From: Acanthopleuribacter pedis
GTDB lineage: Bacteria > Acidobacteriota > Holophagae > Acanthopleuribacterales > Acanthopleuribacteraceae
Direction of reading: 5' to 3'
DNA: 64,000 bases
NCBI RefSeq assembly: GCF_017377855.1
Contig: NZ_JAFREP010000018.1
Coordinates: 124,001 to 188,000, forward strand
Part shown: positions 53,542 through 62,404 of the stretch, one piece after another
Layout of the letters: each line of letters starts with the position of its first letter
Numbering within the stretch: position 1 is the first letter of the stretch
The notes under the pieces: generated by a model
What the model was told of the DNA's origin: nothing
Databases searched by the model: none
What the model saw: the letters and a program-made list of their open reading frames with translations, nothing else
Made by a program: the position numbers and the translations under genes

Positions 53542-55737
53542 ATGAGTGTCAAAATCAAAGTAGCCGAGGAAGACGTCACCCGCGAGGCCCTGTTTCGGGG
53601 ACGTTACCAGGTTTATGTCGAAGAAATGGCGGCCATGCCGACCAACCCGGACGGGCTCATCATCGACCGCTTCGACACCTTTAGCGCCACGGTGAACATC
53701 GCCTGTATCGCGGAAAACGAGGTGGTCGGCGGCATCCGCATGACCGAGAAATTGGCTCCGCTGGGCACACCGGCCGACCATTTATTCGATTTCTCGCCCT
53801 ATGTTCCTCCCGAGGCGCCTTGTGCCGGCAGCAGCATGCTGTTTATGCGCAAGGAATACCGCGGCCGAAGCGAATTGATCATGGGTTTGTTTTTGATGGG
53901 TTACTTTTGGGCGGTTAAGCGCGGCGCTGAATACCTGCTGGCCCCGGTGAATCCCCCGGTCGGTGCTAAACTGCGGCGCATCGGCTTTACCCAAGTCGCC
54001 GAGGATTGCAAGGCGCACGGACTCCCCATTCGTCCCATGGTCTGGGATTTCCGCCAAGTGAACAGCATCTTCCTGCGGTTTCTGGAGATGCAACAACTCA
54101 ACACCTTTGCCCTCAACTTCCATCGCGAGTTTTTCGCGCCGGGCGAATACATCATGCGCCAAGGCGACACCGCCGACGCGGCGTACGTCATCGTCGACGG
54201 CCAAGCCGAGGTAAGCGTGGGCGAGCCGGACGGTGAGATTGCGCCGCGGGGAATCGGGACCGTCGGTCCCGGTGATCTGGTCGGCGAAGTCGCCTTGCTG
54301 GTCGAGGGCGACCGCACCGCCAACATCCGTGCGGTCACCGCGGTGGACACGGTGGTTTTGGATCGCGAACGTTTTAAACGGGAGATCGTCAAAAACCCGG
54401 AACAGTCAATGCGTTTGCTGCAACTGCTGGGAACCCGCCTGCAAAACGTGACCGAGTTGTTGACCGTGGGCCGCATGTCCACCATGGAACTACGCGACGG
54501 AACGCAAGGCGGCACGCGTCCCGTCAAACATTTTTACGATCCCAGCAACCCCGACATTCGCCGCAACCCCTACCCCATTTACGAACACATTCGCACCCGT
54601 GAGCCGGTCCACTACAATCCCATTCTGCAAGCCTGGATGGTGTTCGGCTATGAACAGGCCCAGGCCATGCTCAAAAACAGCAATGCCAGTTCGCGACGCG
54701 CCGAACTTTTGGCAAAAAAAGTGCCCGCGGCGGTTCGCGACAAGGCGAAAACCTTCACCCAAACCGCCAATGACATGTTGCTGTTTCTGGACCCGCCGGA
54801 ACACCGCCGCAAACGCCACCTCACCGCTCGCCCCTTTTCCATGCGCATGGTACGTCGCTTGGAACCAACCATCCGCGACATGGTCGACAAGGCCCTAAAA
54901 CGCATCGCCGATCAAGGTCGGTTCGACATGGTCCATGACTTGGCGCTGCCACTCCCCCTGGGCGTCATCGGCGCGATGCTCGGCGTCCCCGAGTCGGACC
55001 GCCACACCCTTAAAACCTTTAGTGAGGCGATGTCGCTGATGGTCAACCATCCCAAACCCAGTGCCGAAATGGTGGTTCAGGGGAGCGAGGGCATGGAAGC
55101 GTTGTTCGCTTATTTCCGTGACCTGATCGCGGAACGGCGCCGCCAACCGCAAAGCGATCTCATCAGTGAATGGATTAAGGTGGAGGAACAAGGTGACCTG
55201 CTCAGCGCACAGGAAGTTTTGGTCAACGGTTGCTTGCTCCTGTTCGCGGGTCACGAAACCACCACCAACTTGCTGGGAACCGGCCTCTACAACTTGCTGC
55301 GCCACGGGGAACAGTTGCAGCGCCTGCGTGAAGAACCCAACTTGATCGAAAGCGCGGTCGAGGAGATGCTGCGCTTCGAGAGCCCGGTCCAAATGGTTAC
55401 CCGCATCGCGCGGGCCGATTTTGTCGCATCCGGCAAACAAATCAACCGAGGCGATCCAATTTTTGTGGTGCTGGGTTCCGCGAATCGGGATCGCCGCCAT
55501 TTCAACGACCCGGAACGTTTCGACATCACCCGCCGCGACAGCCGTCACCTAGCCTTTGGTTACGGCGAACATTTTTGCTTGGGTTCGGGGTTGGCGCGGC
55601 TTGAAGCAAAAATCGTCTTCGAGCAGTTGCTCGAATTTTTCCCATCGCTGTCCCTGGCCGCGGATCAAATGGAATGGAAACCCGACATCATGAACCGCGG
55701 TTTGCTTTCCTTGCCAATTGCTTTTGAAACACACTAG
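53542..55737 (+). CDS. Autoinducer-synthase-like acyltransferase / cyclic-nucleotide-binding / cytochrome P450 fusion
   Basis: A 731-residue protein with three parts. Residues about 1-180 are a GNAT-fold domain of the LuxI/FeeM N-acyl amino-acid synthase type: RGRYQVYVEEM, IDRFDTF, VVGGIRMTEK and the end GAKLRRIGF. Residues about 190-310 are a cyclic-nucleotide-binding domain with GEYIMRQGDTADAAYVIVDG and the phosphate-binding cassette GEVALLVEGDRTA (248-260, Arg 258 retained). Residues about 330-731 are a P450 with AGHETTTNL (569-577), the ExxR Glu 608/Arg 611, and the heme loop FGYGEHFCLG (Cys 679). All key residues are kept, so each part could be active. I know of no described protein with this layout. 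A lipid-amino-acid signal made and then hydroxylated under cAMP or c-di-GMP-like control is an attractive inference. Confidence 0.85.
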   Translation: MSVKIKVAEEDVTREALFRGRYQVYVEEMAAMPTNPDGLIIDRFDTFSATVNIACIAENEVVGGIRMTEKLAPLGTPADHLFDFSPYVPPEAPCAGSSMLFMRKEYRGRSELIMGLFLMGYFWAVKRGAEYLLAPVNPPVGAKLRRIGFTQVAEDCKAHGLPIRPMVWDFRQVNSIFLRFLEMQQLNTFALNFHREFFAPGEYIMRQGDTADAAYVIVDGQAEVSVGEPDGEIAPRGIGTVGPGDLVGEVALLVEGDRTANIRAVTAVDTVVLDRERFKREIVKNPEQSMRLLQLLGTRLQNVTELLTVGRMSTMELRDGTQGGTRPVKHFYDPSNPDIRRNPYPIYEHIRTREPVHYNPILQAWMVFGYEQAQAMLKNSNASSRRAELLAKKVPAAVRDKAKTFTQTANDMLLFLDPPEHRRKRHLTARPFSMRMVRRLEPTIRDMVDKALKRIADQGRFDMVHDLALPLPLGVIGAMLGVPESDRHTLKTFSEAMSLMVNHPKPSAEMVVQGSEGMEALFAYFRDLIAERRRQPQSDLISEWIKVEEQGDLLSAQEVLVNGCLLLFAGHETTTNLLGTGLYNLLRHGEQLQRLREEPNLIESAVEEMLRFESPVQMVTRIARADFVASGKQINRGDPIFVVLGSANRDRRHFNDPERFDITRRDSRHLAFGYGEHFCLGSGLARLEAKIVFEQLLEFFPSLSLAADQMEWKPDIMNRGLLSLPIAFETH

Positions 55738-55773
55738 CCTAAAACCTAAAACCTAAAACCTAAAACCCAAAAC
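55738..55773. repeat. Heptanucleotide tandem repeat (CCTAAAA)n
   Basis: CCTAAAA is repeated about 4.5 times immediately after the TAG stop of the P450 fusion gene, with the last units decaying to CCCAAAA. It leads into the following terminator. Confidence 0.9.
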
Positions 55774-55774
55774 G

Positions 55775-55803
55775 AAAAAGCCGGCCCCTGGTGAAGGGCC
55801 GGC
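55775..55803 (-). terminator. Terminator of the metalloprotease gene (probably bidirectional)
   Basis: Stem GCCGGCCC/GGGCCGGC with an 8-base loop, followed on the minus strand by five T residues. It lies between the convergent P450 fusion and protease genes. Confidence 0.88.
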
Positions 55804-55833
55804 GGTTGAGCGGTTGTGTTTCGTAAGCGTGGG

Positions 55834-57420
55834 TTAGGGCAGGCGCAAGACGGGGTTTGCCAGCAGGAAGGCGAATGGCGCGCCGGGTCGGGAGCCACGC
55901 AAGGCCAGGACGTGAATCGGTTGATCGGATTCGAGGCGGACCATGCCGCGGTCTACCGTGCCGAACAGCGTGGCCAAATCGGCCAGCGCCTTACCGCGCA
56001 CCGCCAATCCGGTCGCAATCTCGCGGGGTGTTCCCGCCGCGCCGTTCTCATGAACCAGGGTCGCCGTGACCCGTGCCGCACCACTCCCCGCATTCACCAC
56101 CGCGATGCCGTCAAACACCAGATCGGCTTCACCCAAGTGCAACAGGAAGGTACGACCCGTTTGGCTGGATTCGGCGAGGTGGGCCCGCACACTTTGGTCA
56201 CCGACAACGCGGTAGGCGGCGGTCATCAAACCCGCCCCGCTGACCAAAGCCAGGTGGCTGGGACGTTGGTCGGCGAACAAGGTATCGATGGTCAGCGCGC
56301 GACGTTGGTTGGCTGCCAGTTCCACGGTTTGCTCGCCCAGGTTTTGGCCGGCTTGGTCGTAAGCTCGCAAGGTCAGCGATTGGGCATTGCTACCGGGGTT
56401 GGTCAGATACAGCTCGGTTTCAAAACCGCCGGTGGTACTGGTAATGTGGGGCAACCACCGCTGTTCCATGGCGACGGTGGCGGGACTGTCGGTCAACAGT
56501 TCTTGGCGATAGCTGGTAATGACACAACGCATGCGGTTAATTTGGTTGGGGGTGAACTCGGTCATGCAGGTTTCGGGCATGTAGTTCATGTAGTTTTTGA
56601 CAGGTTCCTCGGCGTCGCAGGCGGTGCGGCTGTTACAGGAGGAAATCGACAGGTCGGGTTGTGGGTGCGGGTTGGTGTCGCAAATCAAATCGCCGGTGGT
56701 GTTACAGTCACCGGTGGGGCAATTCTGGGCATCTTCGACACCGGCAAAGGTATGTTCCAGACCCAGGTAGTGACCCGCCTCATGGGTGGCCACGTGAAAC
56801 GGCGAATTGTTAAAACCGTCGTAACCCATCACATCGTAGGCAACAACCCAACCCTCAAAGGCCGGTTCGGCCCAAGGTTCCCAGGGCATTTGGTAAACCA
56901 CGCCGGCCGCGCCTTCCCCCTCGGAAACGTAGAAGTTCACATAGCGGGTGGGGTCCCATTGCAGTTCGGCCCCGTAGCTTTCGAGTTCGCCATGAAAATA
57001 GGCGTCGTTTTCAACATAAACAATGCCGTTGGTGGCGTTGCCGGCGGGATCGGTGCTCGCCAATTCAAACTGAATCCCAGCGTCGTTTCCGGCCGCACCC
57101 GAGGTGCCGGCCATGGCGCGAAAATCCGCGTTTAGGATTTCGACCGTGTCGCGAACCACTTGCTCGCTGACTTTGCCGGTGCCGTCTGCTTTATGAATGA
57201 CATGAACCACCAGTCGCAGCGTGAAGGTCTCGTTGACCGCGTATTGATCGCTGATCACCGTGCTGTTGCCGTCACAATCGGCGGGTGCTTTGCTTACGTA
57301 ATCTGCTTTGCGCACCACCGTGGCGCAGCGGCGGCCGTGGGAGGCCGACCAAAGCGGCATCGTCGCCATGACACAGCAAGAGAGCATCGTCAGGACCTTC
57401 ATCATAAAATTCTTTCGCAT
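55834..57420 (-). CDS. Secreted pappalysin-type (M43) zinc metalloprotease
   Basis: Exported protease of 528 residues. A signal peptide (about 6-27, VLTMLSCCVMATMPLWSAS) precedes the catalytic domain with HEAGHYLGLEH (213-223, three zinc His and Glu 214) and the Met-turn NYMNYM. Several Cys residues (NCPTGDCN, ICDTN, SSCNS) suggest disulfides. The C-terminal 190 residues look like two related beta-sandwich repeats (FETELYLTNPG... and FDGIAVVNAGS...), possibly for substrate or surface binding. GAGGAG lies 5 bases before ATG 57420. Convergent with the P450 fusion gene. Its likely role is breakdown of extracellular protein. Confidence 0.88.
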   Translation of the reverse strand: MRKNFMMKVLTMLSCCVMATMPLWSASHGRRCATVVRKADYVSKAPADCDGNSTVISDQYAVNETFTLRLVVHVIHKADGTGKVSEQVVRDTVEILNADFRAMAGTSGAAGNDAGIQFELASTDPAGNATNGIVYVENDAYFHGELESYGAELQWDPTRYVNFYVSEGEGAAGVVYQMPWEPWAEPAFEGWVVAYDVMGYDGFNNSPFHVATHEAGHYLGLEHTFAGVEDAQNCPTGDCNTTGDLICDTNPHPQPDLSISSCNSRTACDAEEPVKNYMNYMPETCMTEFTPNQINRMRCVITSYRQELLTDSPATVAMEQRWLPHITSTTGGFETELYLTNPGSNAQSLTLRAYDQAGQNLGEQTVELAANQRRALTIDTLFADQRPSHLALVSGAGLMTAAYRVVGDQSVRAHLAESSQTGRTFLLHLGEADLVFDGIAVVNAGSGAARVTATLVHENGAAGTPREIATGLAVRGKALADLATLFGTVDRGMVRLESDQPIHVLALRGSRPGAPFAFLLANPVLRLP

Positions 57421-57922
57421 GGTAACTCCTCATTTTCACGCACCCCGAGGCATGCAGCATGGTGCCGCAATCACCTGCTTAGGGTGAACAGGAACGGGTG
57501 ACGCGTTTGACCCTTCGGCGTCACGAGTTGATGTCGTTTCTTCAATCCCCAGCCCGTTTTGCTCAGGCGCCACGGCCCATGTGAACAAATGGGGCAAGCG
57601 GGTGGTGAACCAAGAAGACCACCCATTTATTGATCCGCTTTGGAGGACCCGTTTAACCCTGCCTCAAGTTAAAATAACGGGTCGGGTGCGCGGGTGACGG
57701 CAGGCTTTTCAACCGTTTCACCGCAACTATCACACCCATACGGGGCCACGCGCGGTTCCCCCTACCCCGGCCTCGGTCTTTTTTAAAAAAAACGAAAAAT
57801 CTCGATAAGAATCCGTCATTTTGTCTCAACCATGCCGCCACCCCGCCTCGTTTGAGGGTTCGGGCGCGGTTCAAAACCCTTGATTCGCGAAGCCGTCACC
57901 CGGCACAAAACCGAGGTCACTC
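57421..57922. other. Divergent intergenic region, no gene
   Basis: About 500 bases between divergent genes, with A-rich and T-rich patches near 57780-57810. Short frames exist on both strands, but none has a ribosome site and a plausible product. Promoters for both flanking genes are expected, but no near-consensus pair was found. Confidence 0.45.
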
Positions 57923-59740
57923 ATGGAACTCCCTACATTACTAATGATCCTAGGTTCCATCGGCATCGCCTTCCGCCTCGGCCGCCCCTTGCTAACCCGC
58001 CTGCGATTGGGGGAACCCCTCGCTGGACATTTATTAAAAGGCGGCTTCGAAAAACCGGGGGCGGAACCTGGCTGGCACCTGGCGACACGGCAACTGACCA
58101 TCCACCTCGAACGGATGGGAACCCGTATCACGGTAACCTTCACCGACCGGACGGGCGGTCCCCGAGCGAAACTGGAACCCGCATTTGAGAAGGTGGTGAC
58201 CGAGGTCCTAACCGGACCCACCTTGGCAATGGCCCAAAACCTCAAGCCGGCCCTGACCTTTACCGAGGATCACATCCAGCTCGCCTTCGAAAACACCGAA
58301 AACCTCACCTCGACCTCGGCCAAACAATGGATGCACAACCTTATGGCGCTTGTCATTCCCGCGATCACCCTGACCACCGGCGCCTTCTCCGATCCACAGC
58401 GTTGGCTTTGGCTCACCACACTCCGTTCTTTTGCCGCGCACCACGCCGCGGCGGTTCGCGCTTTGTGGCCACGATTTGAGACGGTCCACCGCTCGCCGGA
58501 CGATACCGAGGCCGCCGACCGCGTCCTCGCCGAACTTTTCCCCGGCCTTTCCCGCGCAGGTTTGTCGCGCAACCTCACGGACGCGGGCGACAATGAGCCT
58601 CCCATCGCGGTATTTCGTCGTTGGTTGGACGACCCCAAACTGCTCCCTGAAGCATTACACGACCAGCGCCCACACCTGCGCGTTACCGGCCCCTTCGAAC
58701 TGGTTACCGCCATGGTTTCGGCACCCTTGCCGCCGAGATTGCTGACCCTTACCCTGCTCGATGTGCCCAGCGAATACAACCAACAGCTTCTGGAGATGTG
58801 GCGCACCCACCGTGAAATCGCCCGCGATCCCGAACAAACCAAAGTGCTGATTGATTTCAGCCTGGCCCCGCACAAGGATTTGGTCAAACTGCTGATCGAG
58901 AACAGCCCCGCCCATAGCCGCAAACACCTTTGGCAAAAAGCCTGGTGCAAAACGTTTCTCCAAGATGAAGCGCTTTCCGCGCTCTCGGCAATGAGCGACC
59001 TTGACCTGATCCCCTTCTTCAAGCAGCAACTCCGCGAAGGTCGTCAAGAAGACCACCTGATCCACGTTTTGGCCAATCATCCCAGCCAAGCGGGCCGGGA
59101 CGCCCTGATCGACTGCCTCACCATTCCCCACTTGATCGCCCGCATCAAGAACCACCTCAAGTCACGCAACGACGACCTTCTCATCAAACAACTGGCCGCC
59201 TGCATGCTTAACCCAAGCACCTGCGATGAGATCCTGCTCCATTTCAGCGAGCGAAGAGACGACCGCCTCCTCGAGGCGATGCTGACCGCGCTCAGCCGGC
59301 CGGAATTGGTCGAACGGGTCTTGCCCCATGTGATGACCCGACGAGAAAAAGGGGTGCTGCCGGCATTAATCGAGGTGGTGACCGACGCCAGGCTCCCCCT
59401 CTCGGCGCGAATCACGGTCACCAACGGCCTCAAAATGTTTACCGATCCCGCGGCGCAAAAGACCCTACGTGCGCTGATTGATCACGGGGAACAAGGGATC
59501 GCGCTTGCCGCCATTGAAGGACTGGGCTTCCGCCGGGAAGCTGGAGATTTAAGCCTGTTGGCGGCGGCGCGCAAACGCACCAAGGATCGCGACATCCGCG
59601 CGGCGATTGATCGCGCAACGGCGCGCATTCGCGAAAGCAATGATGGCGGCGAGACCGGCTTGTTATCCTTGGCCACACCGAGCAGCCAGGGCGATTTAGA
59701 GATCGCACCGCGGGGCGGTGATTTGTCCAAACCTTCTTAA
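57923..59740 (+). CDS. Membrane-anchored hypothetical protein with HEAT-like repeats
   Basis: I do not recognise the family. An N-terminal hydrophobic helix (LPTLLMILGSIGIAFRLG) is followed by a long soluble region of 605 residues in total. Residues about 330-580 are helical repeats of roughly 30 residues with the pattern of HEAT/PBS-lyase or armadillo repeats (for example LLIKQLAACMLNPSTCDEIL, LLEAMLTALSRPELVERVL, ALAAIEGLGFRREAGDL). The Arg/Asp-rich C-terminus is probably flexible. A scaffold function at the membrane fits, but no partner is visible. ATG 57923 is 4-5 bases after GAGG-like TCACTC, with no good ribosome site, so the start is uncertain. Confidence 0.62.
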   Translation: MELPTLLMILGSIGIAFRLGRPLLTRLRLGEPLAGHLLKGGFEKPGAEPGWHLATRQLTIHLERMGTRITVTFTDRTGGPRAKLEPAFEKVVTEVLTGPTLAMAQNLKPALTFTEDHIQLAFENTENLTSTSAKQWMHNLMALVIPAITLTTGAFSDPQRWLWLTTLRSFAAHHAAAVRALWPRFETVHRSPDDTEAADRVLAELFPGLSRAGLSRNLTDAGDNEPPIAVFRRWLDDPKLLPEALHDQRPHLRVTGPFELVTAMVSAPLPPRLLTLTLLDVPSEYNQQLLEMWRTHREIARDPEQTKVLIDFSLAPHKDLVKLLIENSPAHSRKHLWQKAWCKTFLQDEALSALSAMSDLDLIPFFKQQLREGRQEDHLIHVLANHPSQAGRDALIDCLTIPHLIARIKNHLKSRNDDLLIKQLAACMLNPSTCDEILLHFSERRDDRLLEAMLTALSRPELVERVLPHVMTRREKGVLPALIEVVTDARLPLSARITVTNGLKMFTDPAAQKTLRALIDHGEQGIALAAIEGLGFRREAGDLSLLAAARKRTKDRDIRAAIDRATARIRESNDGGETGLLSLATPSSQGDLEIAPRGGDLSKPS

Positions 59741-59811
59741 GCGACGGTGCCCATCGCGGGTGTCACCGGGATTCGGCGCCAAACGAAACGGAGCCGAACC
59801 CCGGCGCGGGT

Positions 59812-60180
59812 TTAATCCATGCAGATGAAGTTGATCTTGTTGCCGTCGAGGTCACGGAAATATGCGGCGTAAAAACCACCGGCGCGAACACCGGGTGCCC
59901 CCTCATCCGCGCCACCCAGTTCAAGCGCTTTGGCATGCAACTGGTCAACGTGTTCACGATTTTTGGCAACCAGCGAAATCATCACCCCATTGCCCACGGT
60001 CGCCGCGTTCCCGTCGTAGGGCTTGCAGACGCAAAAGTAGAGCTGATCACGGCCGTTGGCATAGGCAATAAACTGTTCGCTGTCTCGTACCCGTTTGCCG
60101 TCCAACAGCGCAAACAAGGCATCATAAAATTCACCGGCCTTGGGTAAGTCATTCGAACCAAGCATGGTGTAGGCAATCAT
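59812..60180 (-). CDS. VOC (glyoxalase/bleomycin-resistance fold) family protein
   Basis: Protein of 122 residues with the VOC beta-alpha-beta repeat: MIAYTMLGSNDLPKAGEFYDALFALL, YFCVCKPYDG and the end YAAYFRDLDGNKINFICMD, where the last segment carries the usual metal-binding Glu position (here Asn). GGAGG lies 5 bases before ATG 60180; the longer frame to 60537 has no site. Members bind or modify small compounds such as methylglyoxal adducts, or act as resistance proteins. With weak metal ligands, it may only bind ligand. Confidence 0.82.
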   Translation of the reverse strand: MIAYTMLGSNDLPKAGEFYDALFALLDGKRVRDSEQFIAYANGRDQLYFCVCKPYDGNAATVGNGVMISLVAKNREHVDQLHAKALELGGADEGAPGVRAGGFYAAYFRDLDGNKINFICMD

Positions 60181-60304
60181 CGCATCCTCCGTGGTTGGAT
60201 TTTTTACAGACCCGTCCATCATAACCCGCGTCGCAACCAAAAGAGAGCGCTTCTCGGGGCCGAACCCACGAGAGTGAGGTGGAAGCGTTCGTGGAAAATC
60301 AGCT

Positions 60305-60826
60305 TCAATCCTCGTCATCATAAAAATAGGGCGATTGAAAGGGTTCAATAAACATGCCGGGCATTTCAAGTTGATCCTTTGATACATCTGCATCGCATCC
60401 AAGATACATATAGTAGTCGTAGCCAAAATGAAAAAACACGCCGTCATCGCCGACAAGTTTGCACCAAAGGAGTTCGCGCAAAATGTATCGCATACAAACC
60501 AAGGCTTCTTGTTTTCGTAACCGTGCCCCCTCCTCAATAGAGGTTAATGCCAAAAACCGGCGGCCAACAGAAACGAGATCAGCGATTGACCCACCAAGGC
60601 GCGCCTCCAAACCCACAACGGTTAAGGTTTCAACCCGGAGCAGACTTAAGAATCGATCAGCAACAGCCACGTATTGTTTTTCAGCACGCACATAGTCTGT
60701 CCCTGTAAAAACCACACCATCAAAGTTGCGGCCGATCTCCGAGATACTCGTCCATTCATCGGGTCGGTAAGCACCTGAAGCGTCCCGATAGCGAGGGTTG
60801 TATTTTGTCACACGAAACTGAGCCAT
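60305..60826 (-). CDS. Hypothetical protein, 173 residues (possible immunity protein)
   Basis: I do not recognise a named family. It starts MAQFRVTKYNPRYRD, and then has DEWTSISEIGRNFDG, a pattern I associate with small proteins scattered through toxin loci; a firm name is not possible. It is acidic toward the C-terminus (FYDDED). The start is ATG 60826, overlapping the preceding stop codon within a few bases. It is last of four small genes downstream of the Rhs gene, on the same strand, and its base composition is lower in G+C than its neighbours. Confidence 0.55.
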   Translation of the reverse strand: MAQFRVTKYNPRYRDASGAYRPDEWTSISEIGRNFDGVVFTGTDYVRAEKQYVAVADRFLSLLRVETLTVVGLEARLGGSIADLVSVGRRFLALTSIEEGARLRKQEALVCMRYILRELLWCKLVGDDGVFFHFGYDYYMYLGCDADVSKDQLEMPGMFIEPFQSPYFYDDED

Positions 60827-60827
60827 A

Positions 60828-61616
60828 TTAACCACTCTGTTCATCGTAAGGCTTAAACTTTTTCACCAGACTTCGCGCGGGATCGTAGGGAGTACAGGAC
60901 CATGGTGCCGCATCAAATTCAGGCAATGATTTCGCTAGGAACGCCAAGCCGTTAAGGATTTCTAAGACATAGGGATGAAAAGGATCTTCTTTTTCTTGTT
61001 GTAAAAAGTGCTGTGCTTTTCCATTCAAAAATGCAACGTCTTGGGGTCCCATTTGGTGGGATTCAAAATCAAGTGGAAGGTTAAGCGCCAACGCGGACAA
61101 TCGGCGTGCCCGTACTGCATCAAGACGGTCTTGCGCGTGTTTCACCACCTGCCACACCGAGCGCAAAAACCCCCGCTCCTCAACCCCACGGCATCCTGCC
61201 ATCGATTGTGAGAGGGCATAGTTCTGCAATAAGTTATAGAGCGCATTCTTGTGAACTTTTGGGTGGCTCGGCCGGGCTTTTTCAACCGCTACCGGTTTTT
61301 CATCATTGATGTCTTCTGATCCAGGCAGATAGAAGGCGCGCGCCAGTTCAATTAAGTTGGGGGTAAATATTTCGATGACCTCATCCATGGTGTCGTGTTT
61401 GATCTGGAGCAATGCCGCTGGTTTTCCATCGCGCCATCCAGAACCCTCGCGAAGGGCTTCCTTGGTTAAAAAGTGGCGGCTTTGAAGTTTTCCGAGATGG
61501 CGATTGAGGGCAAACCCCAACACCTGCTCAACGGCAGTAAACGCAAAGCGTTCTTCCGAATTAACGGGTGGAACGGGGATGCTCCTCAAAAGCGCGGTGT
61601 CCTTGGTTTCACTCAT
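60828..61616 (-). CDS. Hypothetical protein, 262 residues (Rhs-associated)
   Basis: Not recognised. It is helical and soluble, with VEQVLGFALNRHLGKLQSRHFLTKEAL (about 29-55) and HTMDEVIEIFTPNLIELARAFYLPG in the N-terminal third, and no membrane segment or signal peptide. The next gene begins within two bases. It is the second of the downstream genes of the Rhs locus, so it may be an immunity protein of an older tip or a passenger. AAAGGAG lies ahead of ATG 61616. Confidence 0.55.
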   Translation of the reverse strand: MSETKDTALLRSIPVPPVNSEERFAFTAVEQVLGFALNRHLGKLQSRHFLTKEALREGSGWRDGKPAALLQIKHDTMDEVIEIFTPNLIELARAFYLPGSEDINDEKPVAVEKARPSHPKVHKNALYNLLQNYALSQSMAGCRGVEERGFLRSVWQVVKHAQDRLDAVRARRLSALALNLPLDFESHQMGPQDVAFLNGKAQHFLQQEKEDPFHPYVLEILNGLAFLAKSLPEFDAAPWSCTPYDPARSLVKKFKPYDEQSG

Positions 61617-61672
61617 AAAATGCTCCTTTGCTCAATAGAACCTGATGGCACCCATCTTGGATTGGATGCCAC

Positions 61673-61975
61673 TCAAGGAATTTCATCTTGCAAAAACGCA
61701 TCCCATAACTGATAAAATTTCGGCAAGGCCTTTTGTGTATCCCCCTCTGCAAATTTATTTAACACAACCCAATCCCACCCACTTGAACACCGATTACCAA
61801 TCTTTTCATACAACCATTGCTCAAATAAGGTAAGCTCACAGCTTAAACCAGAACCTTTCCTGCCGGCAGAGAAGCCATTTAAAAAAGCAACAACATGGCT
61901 CCAATCCGGGGGGAGAACGTACATCCCTTCGCGGCCGCGCATGCCACCAATCACTTTACGCAACGGTTTTTCCAT
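61673..61975 (-). CDS. Small hypothetical protein, 100 residues (candidate immunity protein)
   Basis: Not recognised. It begins MEKPLRKVIGGMRGREGMYV and has a helix-rich body with WSHVVAFLNGFSAG and WLYEKIGNRCSSGWDWVVLNKF. AAAGGAG lies 5 bases before ATG 61975; the frame to 62050 is an unlikely extension. Small, acidic-neutral and Trp-rich, it has the features of polymorphic-toxin immunity proteins, and it lies two genes after the Rhs 3' end. Confidence 0.58.
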   Translation of the reverse strand: MEKPLRKVIGGMRGREGMYVLPPDWSHVVAFLNGFSAGRKGSGLSCELTLFEQWLYEKIGNRCSSGWDWVVLNKFAEGDTQKALPKFYQLWDAFLQDEIP

Positions 61976-62068
61976 TCGATCTCCTTTGAAAACGACAGAA
62001 CAAATGAGGTCTGGATGTTCGCAAGAAATCCTCCAAGAACCGGCAACCAATTTGATACTAAGTCACAT

Positions 62069-62395
62069 TCACAGATAACAACTATCAGCGACACATTCTT
62101 CTAAGGTCTGGTACCAGTGATTTGAAGATCCAGTACTATTATCCTCATGAGAAACCAAACCCCAAGGATAACCCTTTTCGCCAAAGCCTTTCTCGGTGTA
62201 AGCCACGGCCACGCCATAACCTTCAAATTCAGCAATAATCCAAACAAGATATTTTTCTTCTTTCCGGTCCCATTCCCAAATTTTTTCATCCGCTCGCGGA
62301 GGAACCAAACACGCGCGAAATGCTTCGGCTAATGCATAATCAGCAAACTCAGCCAAGGATCTAGCAACTTTCTCTGAAACATTTGTTTCAATCAT
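62069..62395 (-). CDS. Probable cognate immunity protein of the Rhs toxin, 108 residues
   Basis: Begins nine bases after the Rhs stop codon, which is the usual place of the cognate immunity gene. It is acidic (many Glu/Asp), with FEGYGVAVAYTEKGFGEKGYPWGLV (about 57-81) and a C-terminus with WYQTLEECVAD. I do not know the family. It is clearly lower in G+C than the Rhs core. The immunity role is inferred from position, size and charge. Confidence 0.6.
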   Translation of the reverse strand: MIETNVSEKVARSLAEFADYALAEAFRACLVPPRADEKIWEWDRKEEKYLVWIIAEFEGYGVAVAYTEKGFGEKGYPWGLVSHEDNSTGSSNHWYQTLEECVADSCYL

Positions 62396-62404
62396 ACTGT
62401 CTTC

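Noticed and set aside
57653..57874. Small minus-strand frame in the 57.4-57.9 kb gap
   Set aside because: Arg/Gly-rich translation without a ribosome site.
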